Shown here: positions 14,358 through 26,639 of the stretch, piece after piece | Layout of the letters: each line of letters begins with the position of its first letter | How positions within the stretch are numbered: the first letter of the stretch is position 1 | Assembly: GCA_008360975.2 (NCBI GenBank) | Contig: CM039211.1 | Span: 50,404,077-50,468,076 of the forward strand | Direction of reading: 5' to 3' | DNA from: Lichenostomus cassidix | Taxonomy: Eukaryota > Chordata > Aves > Passeriformes > Meliphagidae | Length of the DNA stretch: 64,000 bases | The notes under the pieces: model-generated | The model's input: the letters and a program-made list of their open reading frames with translations, nothing else | The model's database searches: none | Told to the model about the DNA's origin: nothing | Program-made: the position numbers and the translations under genes

Positions 14358-14930
14358 CGTGCTAGTTTTCACTGAGTTTATTCTCTTCACAATAGCTAGC
14401 ATGTGGCTGTGTTTGGATTTGCATTGAAAGTAATGTTGATAACACAGACATACTGTGGTTATTGCTGAACAATGCTTGGACCTTTTCTCCTCCTCATCCC
14501 AACCCAGCAATGAGGAGCTGTGGAGGCACAAGCAGTTGCAAGGGGACATAGCTGGGACAGCTGACCCCAGCCAGCCACAGGAATATTCCATACTGCATGG
14601 CACATTGCTCAGCATAGAAAGCTGGGGGAAGGAGAAGGAAAAAGGGCATGCTCGAAGTGATGGCCTTTGTCTTCCCCAGTAACTACTGCATGTCATGGAA
14701 CCCTGCTCTCCTGGCGATGGTTGAACACCTGCCTGCCCATGGGAAGTACTGAATGAGTTCCTTGTTTTGCTTGGCTTGTGTGCATGGCTTTTGCTTTCCC
14801 TATTATTACACTGTCTTTATCTCAATGCACAAGTTTTTTCACTTTTACCCTTCCAATTCTCTCCCTCATCCCACCAGTGGGGAGTGAGCAAATGGCTGTG
14901 TGGGGATCAGATAACAGCCGGGGTTAAATA
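14358..14930 (+). mobile_element. solo LTR of an old bird endogenous retrovirus
   Basis: The order of recognisable blocks matches a very common bird LTR that ends in GGGGTTAAACCACGACA. A diverged start lies around 14358-14395. The block TAATGTTGATAACACA follows near 14430, and GGGACA..GCTGGGACAGCTGACC near 14543. The block GGAATATTCCATAC is at about 14580, and a GCTCAGCATAGAAAGCTGGGG core-promoter region (a decayed TATATAAA box) is near 14608. The 3' part carries CTGTCTTTATCTCAA near 14810 and CCATCCCAC..GGGGAGTGAGC near 14870-14890, and ends in GGGGTTAAAT, with the last bases of the usual terminus altered. No gag, pol or env lies beside it, so it is read as a solo LTR left by recombination. 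It has many substitutions and is probably old. Assignment to ERVL-type is from memory of the family, not from a search. Confidence 0.85.
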
Positions 14931-16611
14931 AAAAAATCTGAAACAAATTCTGGATCTGAATTACCTTGAATAACTCTCTTTTAGAGGCTCTCTCATATTC
15001 ATAACGAGGTCTGACTTCAGATTTCACATCACTTCTGACTAAACAAAACACAGTTAATGATCATCCAAACAGTGTGAAATTTAGATCCACTGAGAGACAG
15101 AAACATTTTCTAATCAGTATCAGCTCTATAGTCTATAAACATAAGGAAGCCAGCATGCCAGGATGAAGTTCATACAAAAATTAATAATATCTGAATTCTT
15201 TTTGGAGAAAAACTTATTTAACAGAAACTTGACATTCACATCCTTCCACCCACTAAGAACTAGGCTCACAGCAAGGCACTGGCACATGGATGAGAAAAAA
15301 CTTGGTTAAATCTTGGAACATGTTTTTGGAGAGGATGCTGAAATCTATTAGCTGTTTACATGAAATTAGGATACTTTTCAGTCCCAAGGTGACCTACTAT
15401 CCCCATTTCAAACACCATAACTTTTCATCATAGGTTTTTGTGTAAACTTTAAGCACATCAAATAAATCAAAATTAAGAACAAAGTCCAAGTGTAAGTGTA
15501 CTGTACTTTTTAATGATTGAATTTTGAGTGATAAAAATATCTGCACTATAATATCTGGAATAAATAAATAAGGGATAATGGTCACAGTATATTATAATAA
15601 TATATGCTGAAAGATCAATTAAGAGGCACTATATTTATATAGAGTATAAATATTTTATGTGAAAAAACAGGAAGTGAGTGGCTCAAGGTCATTGGATGAG
15701 CCTTCCAATTGCATTAGTACAAAAGTGGCAATAGAGAAGATATGACATTTTAGCTAAACAAGTACTTTATATGAGCACAGTTGAATAAACTGTTTTGCAA
15801 AGGGTACTTCAATTGGATAATGCTGTGGTAATAAAGAAGGGCAATAACTTCTTTACAATATACAGAGCTCCATTATCTACTCTGCAAGCACTTCTTCTCT
15901 CCCTCTTTTTCTCAGAGAGTAAGGAGTGTGGAGTAGATTCAGTCACTGCCCATTCTAAAGAAGAGGCTCTTAATTTAAAGAGATTATTTGGCACTAATTC
16001 ATAGTAAAGAATTACAATGACTGACAGACAACAGAAGGGAAATGAACTCAAAGGGCATTTCCTGAACAATACTCGACTTCACCATTGTTGGTCAAATAGC
16101 GGTCTTGCAATGAAAACCAAACGTGTTTCACCACGGAAATTAACACAAGGAGAAGAAAACTTGTCACCAGTATTACAAAATAAAGTGAACAGATTTGATA
16201 ATATATTTATAAATTACCAGACTTTATCTACACAAACAAAACTCATTACAAACAACATTTGTCAAAATATTTAATCCCCAGTGGTCTCAACTTATACCCT
16301 TGAAGTAAAAAGGGAATTTGATATCTTCCTCTAATACTCACAAACAGAGTCTCAGACTCCCTGAGATACACTATGTTGGAGCCCTGGCCCATTCTGCAAA
16401 CAACAGAAACTTACCTTCCTCCCCTCACAGCCTGGTCCTGTTCTCATACCCACGCAGTTACTGACTTAAATAACTAGATAGACGTAATTCAGAAGTCTGT
16501 CAATATGCTAATGTTTCATATACAGCATGACTCCAAATATGTAAACCAGCCCACCCAATCCCATTCTCTCAGTCTACAGCCAGCTGCAAGTGGTTTGGGA
16601 ACCACTGCTGA
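14931..16611. other. non-coding stretch, no gene recognised
   Basis: AT-rich unique sequence, including a TA-rich patch at about 15590-15660. Short frames at 15795-16004 (+) and 15809-16069 (-) face each other and have no recognisable content. Confidence 0.6.
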
Positions 16612-17120
16612 ACCATAGAACAGTTTGTGTTGGAAGGGACCTTATCAGGTCATCTAGTCCAAGACCCCTGCCATGGCCAGGGTCATCTTCAACTATATCA
16701 CACTGATGGCTGAGCTTAGAGTTCCATCCAACCTGAACTCCAGTGCTTCCAGGAATGGAGCCTCTATGACCTCTCTGGACAACCTGTTCCAGTGCTTCAC
16801 CAGTCTCACAATAAAATATTTCTTCCTTATATTTAATCTGAATCTATCCTCTTTTAGTTTAAAACTATTAGTCCTCGTTCTGTTGCAACAAGCCCTACTA
16901 AAAAGTCTGTCACCATCCTTTTAAGAGTCCCCTTTAGGACTGAAAGGTCTCAACAAGGTCTCCCTGGAGCCTTCTCTTCTCCAGACTGAACAACCCCAGA
17001 TCTGTCAGCCTTTCTTTATAGGAAAGATGCTCCAGCCATTTCATCTTCTATCATCTGGACCCACTCTATCAGATCTGTTTTCCTGTACTGAGGACTTCTG
17101 AGCTGGATGCAACACTCCAC
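16612..17120 (-). mobile_element. CR1 LINE fragment, 5'-truncated
   Basis: On the + strand the sequence reads as the reverse complement of a CR1 3' end. The terminus CATAGAACAGTTTGTGTTGG is followed by GGACCTTATCAGGTCATCTAG, the TTCCAGGAATGGAGC and GACAACCTGTTCCAGTGCTTC blocks, GGTCTCCCTGGAGCC and CTTCTCTTCTCCAGACTGAAC. It ends near AGCTGGATGCAACACTCCAC, where the copy is truncated at its 5' end. Only the end of ORF2 and the 3' UTR are represented and no frame is intact. CR1 moves by target-primed reverse transcription and typically leaves 5'-truncated copies without poly-A. Confidence 0.95.
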
Positions 17121-19956
17121 TCATTAATGAGTTGCGGATCTCATTGCCACAGGAGACCAAAATTACAAATGTGTTCAAAAAGTAATCAGACATACTTTAT
17201 CCAAAAAATCAGTCAGATGCTAGCATGCTCCAATCATTTGGTGACCCTCTGAACCAGGAAGACCCTAAACCACAGACTGCAGTAAGTTTGGACAAGTGCA
17301 AAAGGGCAGCACACTTCGGTTCCTTACTTTTTTTCCTAAGCATTGGATGTTTCCCACTTCTAGGGGTGGGACAGATTACCAAACTGATTTTTGGCTTCAG
17401 CTGGTAGAGCTTTGCAGGTAAACAAGGACACAGAGGTGATGACCAGTAAAATGAAGGATACAAGCTTACATTTCTAGCAACAGCAATATAGGACAGGGCA
17501 GATGGCAGGTAAGCCATGTTGGCAGCGTTGGTTCTTCAGGAAAGACGATTCACTTTTCTCACTGTTATTCTCCCTTCCTTTATACTTCTGTTTTCTATGT
17601 ACATACAGAGGAACAACATTTAATACTTCTGGGCTCCATTCCCCAAGTGTTTTTTTTATTTCACTTTCAAAAGCTGTTTTTTGACGATTTATTCATACTC
17701 TCTCTCAAACCTAGGTAAATCAGAAGCAGAACCACTGATGTCACTGAGCTAGAGCCACAAACTGATCATAATAACTGGTTTCAAAAGTTATTGTGACATT
17801 TTACAGGCTCAGAGTATTGAGCTTAATAGTGTGTTCCTATTGAAATATTCACGAACTGAAAAGAATAGTTTGCATATAGATATCTCAGACAAAATAAATT
17901 AGAAAAGATGCAAACTCAATCACTAAACCCAAGGCCTTTAAAATACTTGAACAATGTAAGAATGAGAATGAGAAAACTAAATTTATTTTTCAGAGAAACA
18001 TTCTTTATACTTCCCTCGGAAGTAAGGATCTAGGAGCTCCCACAGTGATGATCGGAACTCATCTGTTCTATTTTTCCAGTGGTTCTTCAGCTTTGAGATT
18101 TGGGTTGTTTCATTCTAAGTGAACATAAAAGCTTTCTGAGCATGATCCTACAGTGACATTGGCTAATGATGGTCATTTGAGTAAAGCGTTACCTTTTAAT
18201 TTTACCTTCTCCACAAGTGAACAGTGAGACAGCCCTAGATCTCAAAATTCCTCTTGTCAATATCATAGCAGTTCTGAGAAATGGGGTGTTTCAGCAGAGC
18301 AGCATATTTCCAAGAAATGTGCATGTTCTGAAAGTGCCCAAGACAGATCTGCTAAGTATTATTTCTTCCATAAACCAGCTGGAGAGCCTGCACCCACCAT
18401 CAGCTTAATTTGCTTTGTCAATCATTCATTCCAAATAACTCTAATGAACATTATGAGAATGAGCCCCCTTCTCCCTTTCCTGCCCACAGGCTTTGTTGTC
18501 ATAGAAAATTAAATTTGTTCAATTTGGATGTGCTTAAGAAATACCTAAGTGCTATAAATAAACAGATATTATGACACAAATAAAAGCTGAGCCTGCCAAG
18601 TCCCAACAAGTCAAGAAGACGACACTGTTTGTACATGCTTGAAATTACTGAGCAATGATTCCAACCTGAAGTGAACGTTCTATGCCAGTACAAACAAAAA
18701 TTGGTACATCACATTTCTGACGTGCTTCCTTCACCAAATTCTATACCCAGCCACCGTGGAAATTTACTTGGCATGTGGTTTGGTCGCTTGGTCAAATGGT
18801 TGAAAATCAGTACCATAAAGAGGATTAGATGGGTGTGGGTTCAAGACCTTTTCTAGGTGGAGTTATCCTTTGTAGTTCTCTGCAAATTACACCTTTACAT
18901 GTCTAATTGTGTAACATCAGGGACGGTTTGTGCACAGAGCACAGCTCAGATGGCCACTGTGATCAGACACAACATGAACTCTGTGCAAGCCCCATTTCAA
19001 AACTCTTCAAGAACTGTATCACTGACTTCAGTGCATGTGCATCACTACAGCAAAGTTGAACTTTGTCATCTTTCCCCTTTCCTCAAAACCAAAGGTCTGC
19101 TTGAAAACCCACATTATTAGTCCATACATTGGGGAAAGGTGTTTTCAGAGAAAACAACAATCAACTTTCTGTGAAATTTCTCCATTATTTTCTGATACCT
19201 TTGTAATGAAATAATTTTACAGGTGCCTCATGCTTTTATTGACATGTCAAATATGCAGTTCCCAGCTGTCTCAAGGAAATGCTAAATACTGTGACACCTG
19301 GTGATGAGTCACTGCAGTAGATGATTCCGTATTTAATTGTTTGTCATCTTCTGTAGAAACTATGAGACTTGCAGCTCAACTTACAGTCTTTTTCTCCAGC
19401 ATCCTAATTTCTTACTCTTTAACAGACTGGGTTCTCTAATGAAAAGCTGCTTCTGACATAAAGTGAATGAGAAAACCTATTTCACTAGCAGGAACAAGGG
19501 AGAGAATTCACAAGATGAACTCATGTGACAGCATGAGCCCCTAGAACAGCAAAAGGTTGGTGCAAAGAAAATAACACTCTGGTTTCAAAAGCTGTTGTTA
19601 CTATTTTGTGTGACTTTTACAGAAAGTTGAAAGTGAATTAGAGACCTCACTTTGAAATGAATCACATCCAGGTAGAATTTTTTATGATACATATTGTCTT
19701 AACGTCTTACTTATTACATTCTTAGGATATGTACTGCCAAATACACAATCACAGTTTTCAAAGTGCTGGATCAGCAGATGGCTTTTTCAACACAAAGATT
19801 ATACATTTATTTAAAGAATGAATGTTTGATTTTTGAAACTGTCTCGTATAAAACCCCTATGCTAGCTCAAATCTATGTTTCTATTGAATGAAGTAAACAG
19901 AGACAATTTGAATCAAAACAGGAATAAAAAAAGGTAAGACCTGGGTCTGCCCTTGA
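17121..19956. other. non-coding stretch, no gene recognised
   Basis: Unique AT-rich sequence. Frames at 17209-17517 (-), 18857-19120 (+) and others are short and unrecognised. A region around 18782-18858 has sequences resembling the A and B boxes of a tRNA promoter but does not fold as a tRNA. Confidence 0.6.
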
Positions 19957-19980
19957 GGAAAGAAAAGAAAAGAAAAGAAA
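19957..19980. repeat. (GAAAA)n microsatellite
   Basis: About four to five copies of an AAAGA/GAAAA pentamer. It is a simple repeat likely to vary in length. Confidence 0.95.
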
Positions 19981-22969
19981 TACGTACTACCAGAAGGCTT
20001 CTCAGGGCAGGTAGTGGACACAGCTCCCAAGATGAAGCTGAAAGTCAGCTCTGAGAGGAGGCATTCAGGAGGCCAGTACTGTTCATTCTCTTCCCCGGCT
20101 TGCCAGCTGAGACATCCAGTGACATTGAGAAAATCAAATAAATAGAAATTCTGCTTTTTAAACACTCTCTTATTCTAAGCTGATTGCAATTGTATATTAA
20201 CATTTTGCCCAGTCATGAGAACCTTGTTTTCTTTCATGTCAAGTCCTGATGAACTTGTGAATTCCAGGAATCTTATTATCACAGACTAAATTATTTTCTC
20301 AAAACCAGTGAATGCCTATGAAATGGTCTGTGCCAGCAAAGAGCACTGACAGACTCACCAGTAAGGAGAAGGTCAGCCCAAAGATGGACATTATCAAGTC
20401 TCAAGCTTCGGAAGGAATGAACACAAGTACATCTCTTCCATGGAGAGAACAGCGTAGCAACACTCCTGACAGTGTGTAATGCCAAATCATCAAACCAGTA
20501 ACTGCTAAAACTGGCACTTTGACATAACATTTTCTCAGTGCTGGCTGACAAGGTGCAATCGGGAGGTTTGCCAGGAAAACAGGAAAGGTGGCTGTCGTTC
20601 TAGTACAGGATGCTATTACACATAATTTGAAGACATGTAAGTACTTTGTCTTTATGCACACAGGGTGGCCACAGGATTCTTGAGTGGCCTCTTTCTTTAG
20701 ACACTCCTAATTAATACTTATAAGAAGTTCTGATGAGAAAAAGTCAAAACACAGAGTTATATTTAGACACAATCTTTTCTTTGACACTGGCGTCATATTT
20801 GGCCTATTTTTAATAGAAACATAGTTAGAATAGGGGATAAACATGCTTCTAAGATGACTAACCATAAGGATTACATTGGGAAATCAGTGAAAGGTGTAAC
20901 AGGGCATTTCAAATATCACAAATACCTGTTCCTTGATGAAAGCATTTGTTTCATCTTTAAAAGATAAAATCAGAACCTTTTCACTTTTGCATTTATCTTC
21001 CTTTGGTTATGATTTTGCTAACATAGAGTGCTTTTCTTACCAGGAAAGTGGCACCACAGGGCCCAAAATAAAAAGAAGAAACATATATGAGGAGTGTGAG
21101 CCAGAAGTTGTGATAAATAGTATTAACATCGAGGTCATGAAGCAAGATATTAAATTCTGCACATCCTCCTGACCTGAGAGGTTACTATCTCTGGGGGCTG
21201 AAAAGTGTTTCAGCCTCAATACTCACTGAATAATTGGCTGTTCTGTGGGAGAGAGTGACACCAAGGTGACAGGTACAGTGTATAACCACAATCTGACTTG
21301 GATTCACTCTCATTTGGTGATTTTTAATTGTCTGAGGCTCAGATTTAAGGCAAACCAAGCCATCCTGATGACATCCCTTTGTATTGCTACAGTTTTGAAA
21401 CTCTGACCAAAACTTAAACCTGGAGTTTGCTTGCTCAAATGAGGGGTATTAAGAGGCTCTGTTCTAGGAAAAAAAATTGCAAATGAATCAGTGGAGAAAA
21501 TCGCATTTAGTGATAAAGACAGTCGTCTTTTTAGTCCAAAGGGTATTTGGACAGTATAGGCCAAATGTATGTAAATGAATCCCTTTATCTGATTGTAAGC
21601 CTTTAAAATGCCTATTGCTTGTCTCAGCTGTAGTCCTATTAAAACCAACAACTGTCAGGGTCAGTAGTAAGGTTTCTTGAATCCAGTGAAGGCCAGAACA
21701 GCCCATTCTCTGCAGCAATTTTTCTTGCTGTTGGAGAAAACAGCACTCTCAGGGGAGCAAAGGAAAGGATCCAGTGTTAGTGCCCAACTAACCGGAGTGA
21801 AAATAATACCATATCATCACTCACATGTCTTTGAAGTTTTACTTCTCATTTTACTAAAAATACAACTCAGAGTTCATTGGAACATATATTTATTGTTAAA
21901 GAAGCATTTCTCAGTCAGAAACCGTAGTCAGATTACCTCCTTTATAGCATTAGTAACCCAAATTCAGCAGTTGGTCTTCTCTCAGCCAGTTTGATCTTCT
22001 GTTCTCCACATCTCCATCAAGAGCCTTGTCTTTGCTATCACTGCTTATACATCTTAACCTATCCTAGAAAGTGTAACTGGATATATGCAATCTTGTTATG
22101 TGAGAGAAATGCCACTGTTGGACAGAAATCAGCATAAATGACTATTCAAAAATTCATAGAAATCAGCATTGAATTGACGGCAGGGATCTCTGTAAATCAA
22201 GTACTAGACTTCTGTACTTGGAGTTGGTTTTGGCCAGGCCTGGGATCATAATGTCTATAGATACACAGACAAGGTGTGGAACCCAGGCTTGAAAACAGCT
22301 CAGCATGCACTGAAAGTCTTAATAAATGACACAGTTTGAAATTGTTGACATGGTTTTGCAGAACTTGACGGACTCAAGAACAAGAGAGTTTATCTCTGTG
22401 TGACTTCCTGGAGGGCAGCCAGAGAACTCTCTGTTTGGAGGAAAGGACAGACAGCCAAATGATTGTTTCACAGCTGTTTTACTGAACCTCTGGGAATCCC
22501 TTCAAAGGCAAAACTAGACAATATTACAGGTAATGGAGTAAGTGACATTACTTTTCATTGAACTATGTTCAAGTGAAAACTCAGAACAGCAGACTGTCTC
22601 TGTCAGTGGATGAGCTGGATGAGTTCAGGTGAAGAAATGGCTGAAAGAACATCTACCTAACAGAGCAAAGCAACTGAACGACTTATCTATCTTCTGGCTC
22701 CACCACTGTAAGGGCAGGAGAAAAAATTATGTCTCTTCTATTACAAATGTAATTACACTGAGGTTTTGGGACTGGAATACCTGAACATAGCCTTTCTAAA
22801 CTCTCACACCCGAGCAACTTTGATGTGCATGTATCTATAGGAAATATTTTGCCAATCACCAAAACCAATTATTATTGTCACCAAAGCATCTATCAGGATC
22901 CATAAGGATCGCTGTGCAGGATCCAGTAAGAGCACACCTGCAAAGACATTCACAGATAAACAAGTTCAT
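19981..22969. other. non-coding stretch, no gene recognised
   Basis: Unique sequence. The frames 21310-21651 (-, 113 codons) and 21677-21994 (+, 105 codons) overlap opposite frames and carry nothing recognisable. A short inverted repeat, CAAGTAC..GTACTTG, sits at about 22198-22222. Confidence 0.6.
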
Positions 22970-23916
22970 AAAATCATAGAATAGCTTGGGGGGAAGGGAC
23001 CTGTAAAGGACATCTAGTCCAAGCCCCCGCAATGAGCAGGAACATCTTCAACTAGTTCAGATTTCTCAGAGCCCTGTCCAGTCTGACCTTGAATGTTTCC
23101 AGGGATGGGGAACATACCACCTCTCTGAGCAACCTCTCCCAGTGTTTTACCACCATCAACATAAAAAAATGTCTTTTCTAGTACCAAGTTTGAATCTACC
23201 CTCTTTAGTTTAAAACCATTACCTTGCCCTATCACTACAGGCAAAACAAGCCCAGATCTCTCAGCCTTTCCTCACAGGAGAGGTGTTCAAACCCTTTGAT
23301 CATTTTTGTGGCCCTCCTCTGGACCTGCTCAAACATGTCTTTTCCGTACTGAGGACTCCAGATCTGGATGCAGCACTCCAGGTGGTCATACCAGTGCAGA
23401 GTAAAGGGGCAGAATTACTTCCCTTGACATGCTGGCCCCACTTCTTTAGATGCAGCCCAGAGTACAGTTGGTTTGTGGGCTGCAAGGGCATGTTGCTGGG
23501 TCATGCCTATCTTTTCATCCACCAGTACCCCCAAATATTTCTTGGCAGGGCTACTTTCTGTTGCTTTCATTCCCCAGCCTGTGTCTATACCTGGGGGTGC
23601 TTTAACCCAAGTGGTGTTGGCACTTAGCATTGCTGAATCTCATGACATTCCCACAAGTCCCCTCTCTGAGCTTTTCCAGAGCCTTTTGGATGACATCCTG
23701 TTTCTCAGGTGAGCCAACCCTATCACAGCTTGGTATCTATCTGCAAACTTGCTGAGAATGCACTCAGTCCCACTGTCTATGTCATTGATGAAGACACTGA
23801 AGACTGGTCCCAGCACAGACCCCTGAGGGACACCACTCATCATTGATATGGACATTGAGCCATTGACCACTAATAAGTTAACCACTCCTGATTTTATATA
23901 GCAATTAATTAACAAA
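22970..23916 (-). mobile_element. CR1 LINE fragment with an internal deletion
   Basis: The longest CR1 copy in the window, inserted on the minus strand. The 3' terminus reads on + as TCATAGAATAGCTTGGGG, followed by GGACATCTAGTCCAAGCCCC, the TTCCAGGGATGGGGAACA block and the CTACCCTCTTTAGTTTAAAA block. From about 23280 the body matches the part coding for the end of ORF2: GTGGCCCTCCTCTGGACCTG, then CAGCACTCCAGGTGG, then GACCCCTGAGGGACACCACTC. Around 23245 about 100 bases normally present between the CCTATCACTACA block and the CTCTCAGCC block are missing, so this copy carries an internal deletion. It is 5'-truncated near 23916. Confidence 0.95.
23640..23915 (-). pseudogene. CR1 ORF2 reverse-transcriptase remnant
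   Basis: The frame at the 5' end of this CR1 copy keeps the reverse-transcriptase motif [11 protein letters not shown], followed by [18 protein letters not shown]. The D-D catalytic pair expected just after FAD is lost: it reads FADRYQ, so one Asp is replaced. Coding then drifts out of frame. A further piece in another frame near 23500-23560 reads KKYLGVLVDEKIGM, which matches the usual LGVLVD motif. The enzyme would nick target DNA and copy element RNA in an intact element. This fragment is dead through truncation, frameshifts and loss of the catalytic pair. Confidence 0.9.
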
Positions 23917-25939
23917 TGAATTAATCATTTGTAGATGGCATTTACTAATCTCTTGCAATCTTCTGCCTTGTTTATATATTTCTAGCTGATTATGTGATAA
24001 ATGTGTCTGCACACAATTGATGAACCAGCATCATTTGCTGGACAGGCCATCGGTGAATAGGGGTTTTGCCACTGACTTTTACAGAAGCAGATCTGAATCT
24101 TCTCAATACTCTGCCTTGTTGCTGAGGTTTTCTGATCTCCCATTCTGTGGCAGTTGACACAGTGTTCAAAGACGAAACTGTCACAAGATGAGACAGCTCC
24201 AAACAGTGAAAAGAACTGGAAGTCTCTTCCCCGTGCTGCTGGGGAAATGTCTGGATGTGGAAATTCAAAGGCACATTGAACCACAAGAAAGTGCAAGGAT
24301 AACAAGCCACTGAGAAGCAGGAAATATTTTAGTTTAAAGTAATCACAAATACCACCAGAGCAAATTCCAAAATCATTATCTTCACTCATCAAAAGTCATC
24401 TTTATTGCACGTATTGTCTCTTTGATTAGATTACTGACAGTTCAGGAGCATGGCTTTGATTTATAATTCAATCCACTTGTCATCAATAGCAGGTCTGAAA
24501 ATACATTTGCAAAAGGAAAGAGCCAATCAGATGCAGAAGGCAAGCTGCCAAAAGGCAGCCAGCTATTAATTCTGAGCAGAATTTGGTCTGATTTGATATT
24601 AAATAGCTGCCTCACTAGTTTCCTAGGATGCAAAGAAAGTAAAAACTAGTCATATCTGAATCAGAGAATTACAAGAGTATTTTTGTACCTTAATTCTCTT
24701 TCCTGGTATTTATCAAAGCTTCACCCATCTTGGCAGAACTGCTACCTCATTTATCATGGAATTTAAAAAGTGCTTTTAACGTTGACTTGAAGATGTTACT
24801 AGCCATTAGGTACTCACAGGGGTGAATTTCCCTAAGGCACTCATTTTAGGACATTTACTCTAAGCAACAGAAAAACAAGGCACTTTCTTGAACTAGCAGC
24901 AGTATCTACCTGGAAAGCACATGGGATAAAGTCTGTGGATATTGTATACTGTTTTCATCTAGAAACAATACAAGGTTAGACTCCATCAGACATTGGGAAC
25001 TAAAACATTTTAAGCACTTTTTTGAAATCACAAATGACTGGGTTATCTGGGGCCTTTTTTCTGCAGATTTACCTTGGTGTGTATCACATTGGATTCCACC
25101 CCACAGGTGTTCTCAGCTGTGCTGTCTCCATACCTGTGTGTGGACTTACTACCAGGCTTAGTGGCACAATTGATAGCTCCACTTTGAACTTTACCATGGA
25201 CTTGCAACTTTCATCTTAGAATTGGGCCTTTCTCAGGAAGATTGATTGTCAGAACCTGAATTTAAGCATTTGGCTAATTGTTGCTGGAGTCCTGCTGAGT
25301 TTCAATTTTATTATTAGTCTTAAATTTAATTCCTTTTTTGTAAGAGTGTCAAATTCAATCAGATTAGTCTTTTCCAGTATAAACTTGTCAGAAACCAAAA
25401 AGTAGCTCCATTTCCACCTAGGCTTTTGTCAGTACAATGGAACAGTACACTTCAAGTGATGTATTTATATAAGTAAATTACATTCCAGCCACAGTCTTTT
25501 CTGTTTAAAGTGTCAGATTTAATCCCTGAACAAATTAGAACAGCTAATGTTTGTATTGTTTCCCTAAATCACATGCAGATTTTATTGCCACCCATGAGTG
25601 GAGATAATACATTCAACATTCCCTCCACCCTAAGCAGTGCAATTAAATCATAAGTACTAATGACTGCATTCTTCTTGTAAATACATTTATGTTTTTTAAT
25701 TTACCATATTCCCCTATGATCTGAAAAATCTAGGCTTCTTGTTCTAAAGAGAATTTAGAGATAAGCCCAGAAGCAACAGAGGCATAGTATGTTCTCATCA
25801 TAACAAACCAAAGGGAAACAGAAAATAGTGTTGAAAAATACTGTTAAAGATTTAAAACAAATAATCCCATTCTTGAGAGCTCTGCCTAAGCACAAGGACA
25901 GTGGAAACAAGGTAAAAGCTGAGCATTTACCTCATGACT
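23917..25939. other. non-coding stretch, no gene recognised
   Basis: Unique sequence. Two overlapping minus frames, 23982-24392 (136 codons, with a hydrophobic stretch near residues 24-40) and 23990-24310 (106 codons), show no domain I recognise and no coherent splice flanks. They are probably chance. The rest is AT-rich. Confidence 0.5.
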
Positions 25940-26560
25940 CTGGTGTTTTTTCTCTTCCCAGCTTCTCTTCTCTAGACACTCTTTAATTCCATCTCTCATG
26001 CTCTTTTTTGCTATCTCTTCCCCTGTCATCCCTTTCCCCATGCCCTCCTGCACAAAGCTCTCTTCAGCAGTCTTGTCATCTGAGTAATTTTTTATCCTCT
26101 CCAGAACCACAGCCTTGCATTTGCATTGTGCTATCCCCTTTCCTTTCTTCCCTCAAATATCTCCAGCCACAACCTAGCTACAGATTTTTCTCTCCTAACA
26201 GTGTTTTTCTCTGCATCTTCCCACACTTTTTCATTCCAACTAATTTCCCTCAGTGTTTCCCAGTTGGCTTCCCTTTTCTCTTATTTTGACCTTGTTTCTC
26301 CTATTGCCTTCTTTTCTTTCCACAGGTACCCCAGATTCTCCTTTCTCCTTTCTGTAATTATGACCTATCTTATAATTTCTCCTGCTCCTTTCATATCTCT
26401 GTGTTCTCCAAGATTCACAATCCTCTCAATTTCAAATATCCTTTCTGTACCTTCTTCTATCTCTCCATCTTTTCTATTTCTTTCCAAATCCCTTTTCTGT
26501 CCTCTTTCTTTCTGTCTATACCACCTCACTCTGTTCAGGTTCTGCCTCAGCACTGATGTT
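25940..26560. repeat. long pyrimidine-rich (C+T) tract
   Basis: About 600 bases in which the + strand is strongly enriched for C and T (many TCT, CCTT and TTTCTC words), interrupted by scattered purines. This bias explains the long Ser/Phe/Leu-rich + frame at 26126-26680 (184 codons), which should not be read as a gene. No periodic unit is visible, so it is a degenerate polypyrimidine region rather than a microsatellite. Confidence 0.85.
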
Positions 26561-26639
26561 GTAATACTTCTACAGCCACCCTGGCAGACTACGGAGGGAA
26601 AAAGGCAGCATGTCAGTCAAGGGCAAGGAACTCCGAGGA

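Noticed and set aside
18782..18858. tRNA-like A box (TGGTCAAATGG) and B box (GGTTCAAGACC) 49 bases apart
   Set aside because: The acceptor arms do not pair and the T arm is weak. At best it is a remnant of a tRNA-derived sequence, probably chance.
23415..23712. Several overlapping frames on both strands
   Set aside because: They are fragments and shadows of the CR1 copy, covered by the CR1 annotation.
23982..24392. 136-codon minus frame with a hydrophobic, signal-like stretch, and an overlapping 106-codon frame ending in a basic segment
   Set aside because: I considered a small secreted peptide precursor of the calcitonin/adrenomedullin or parathyroid-hormone type. The Cys spacing and conserved residues of those families are absent, and the two frames exclude each other.
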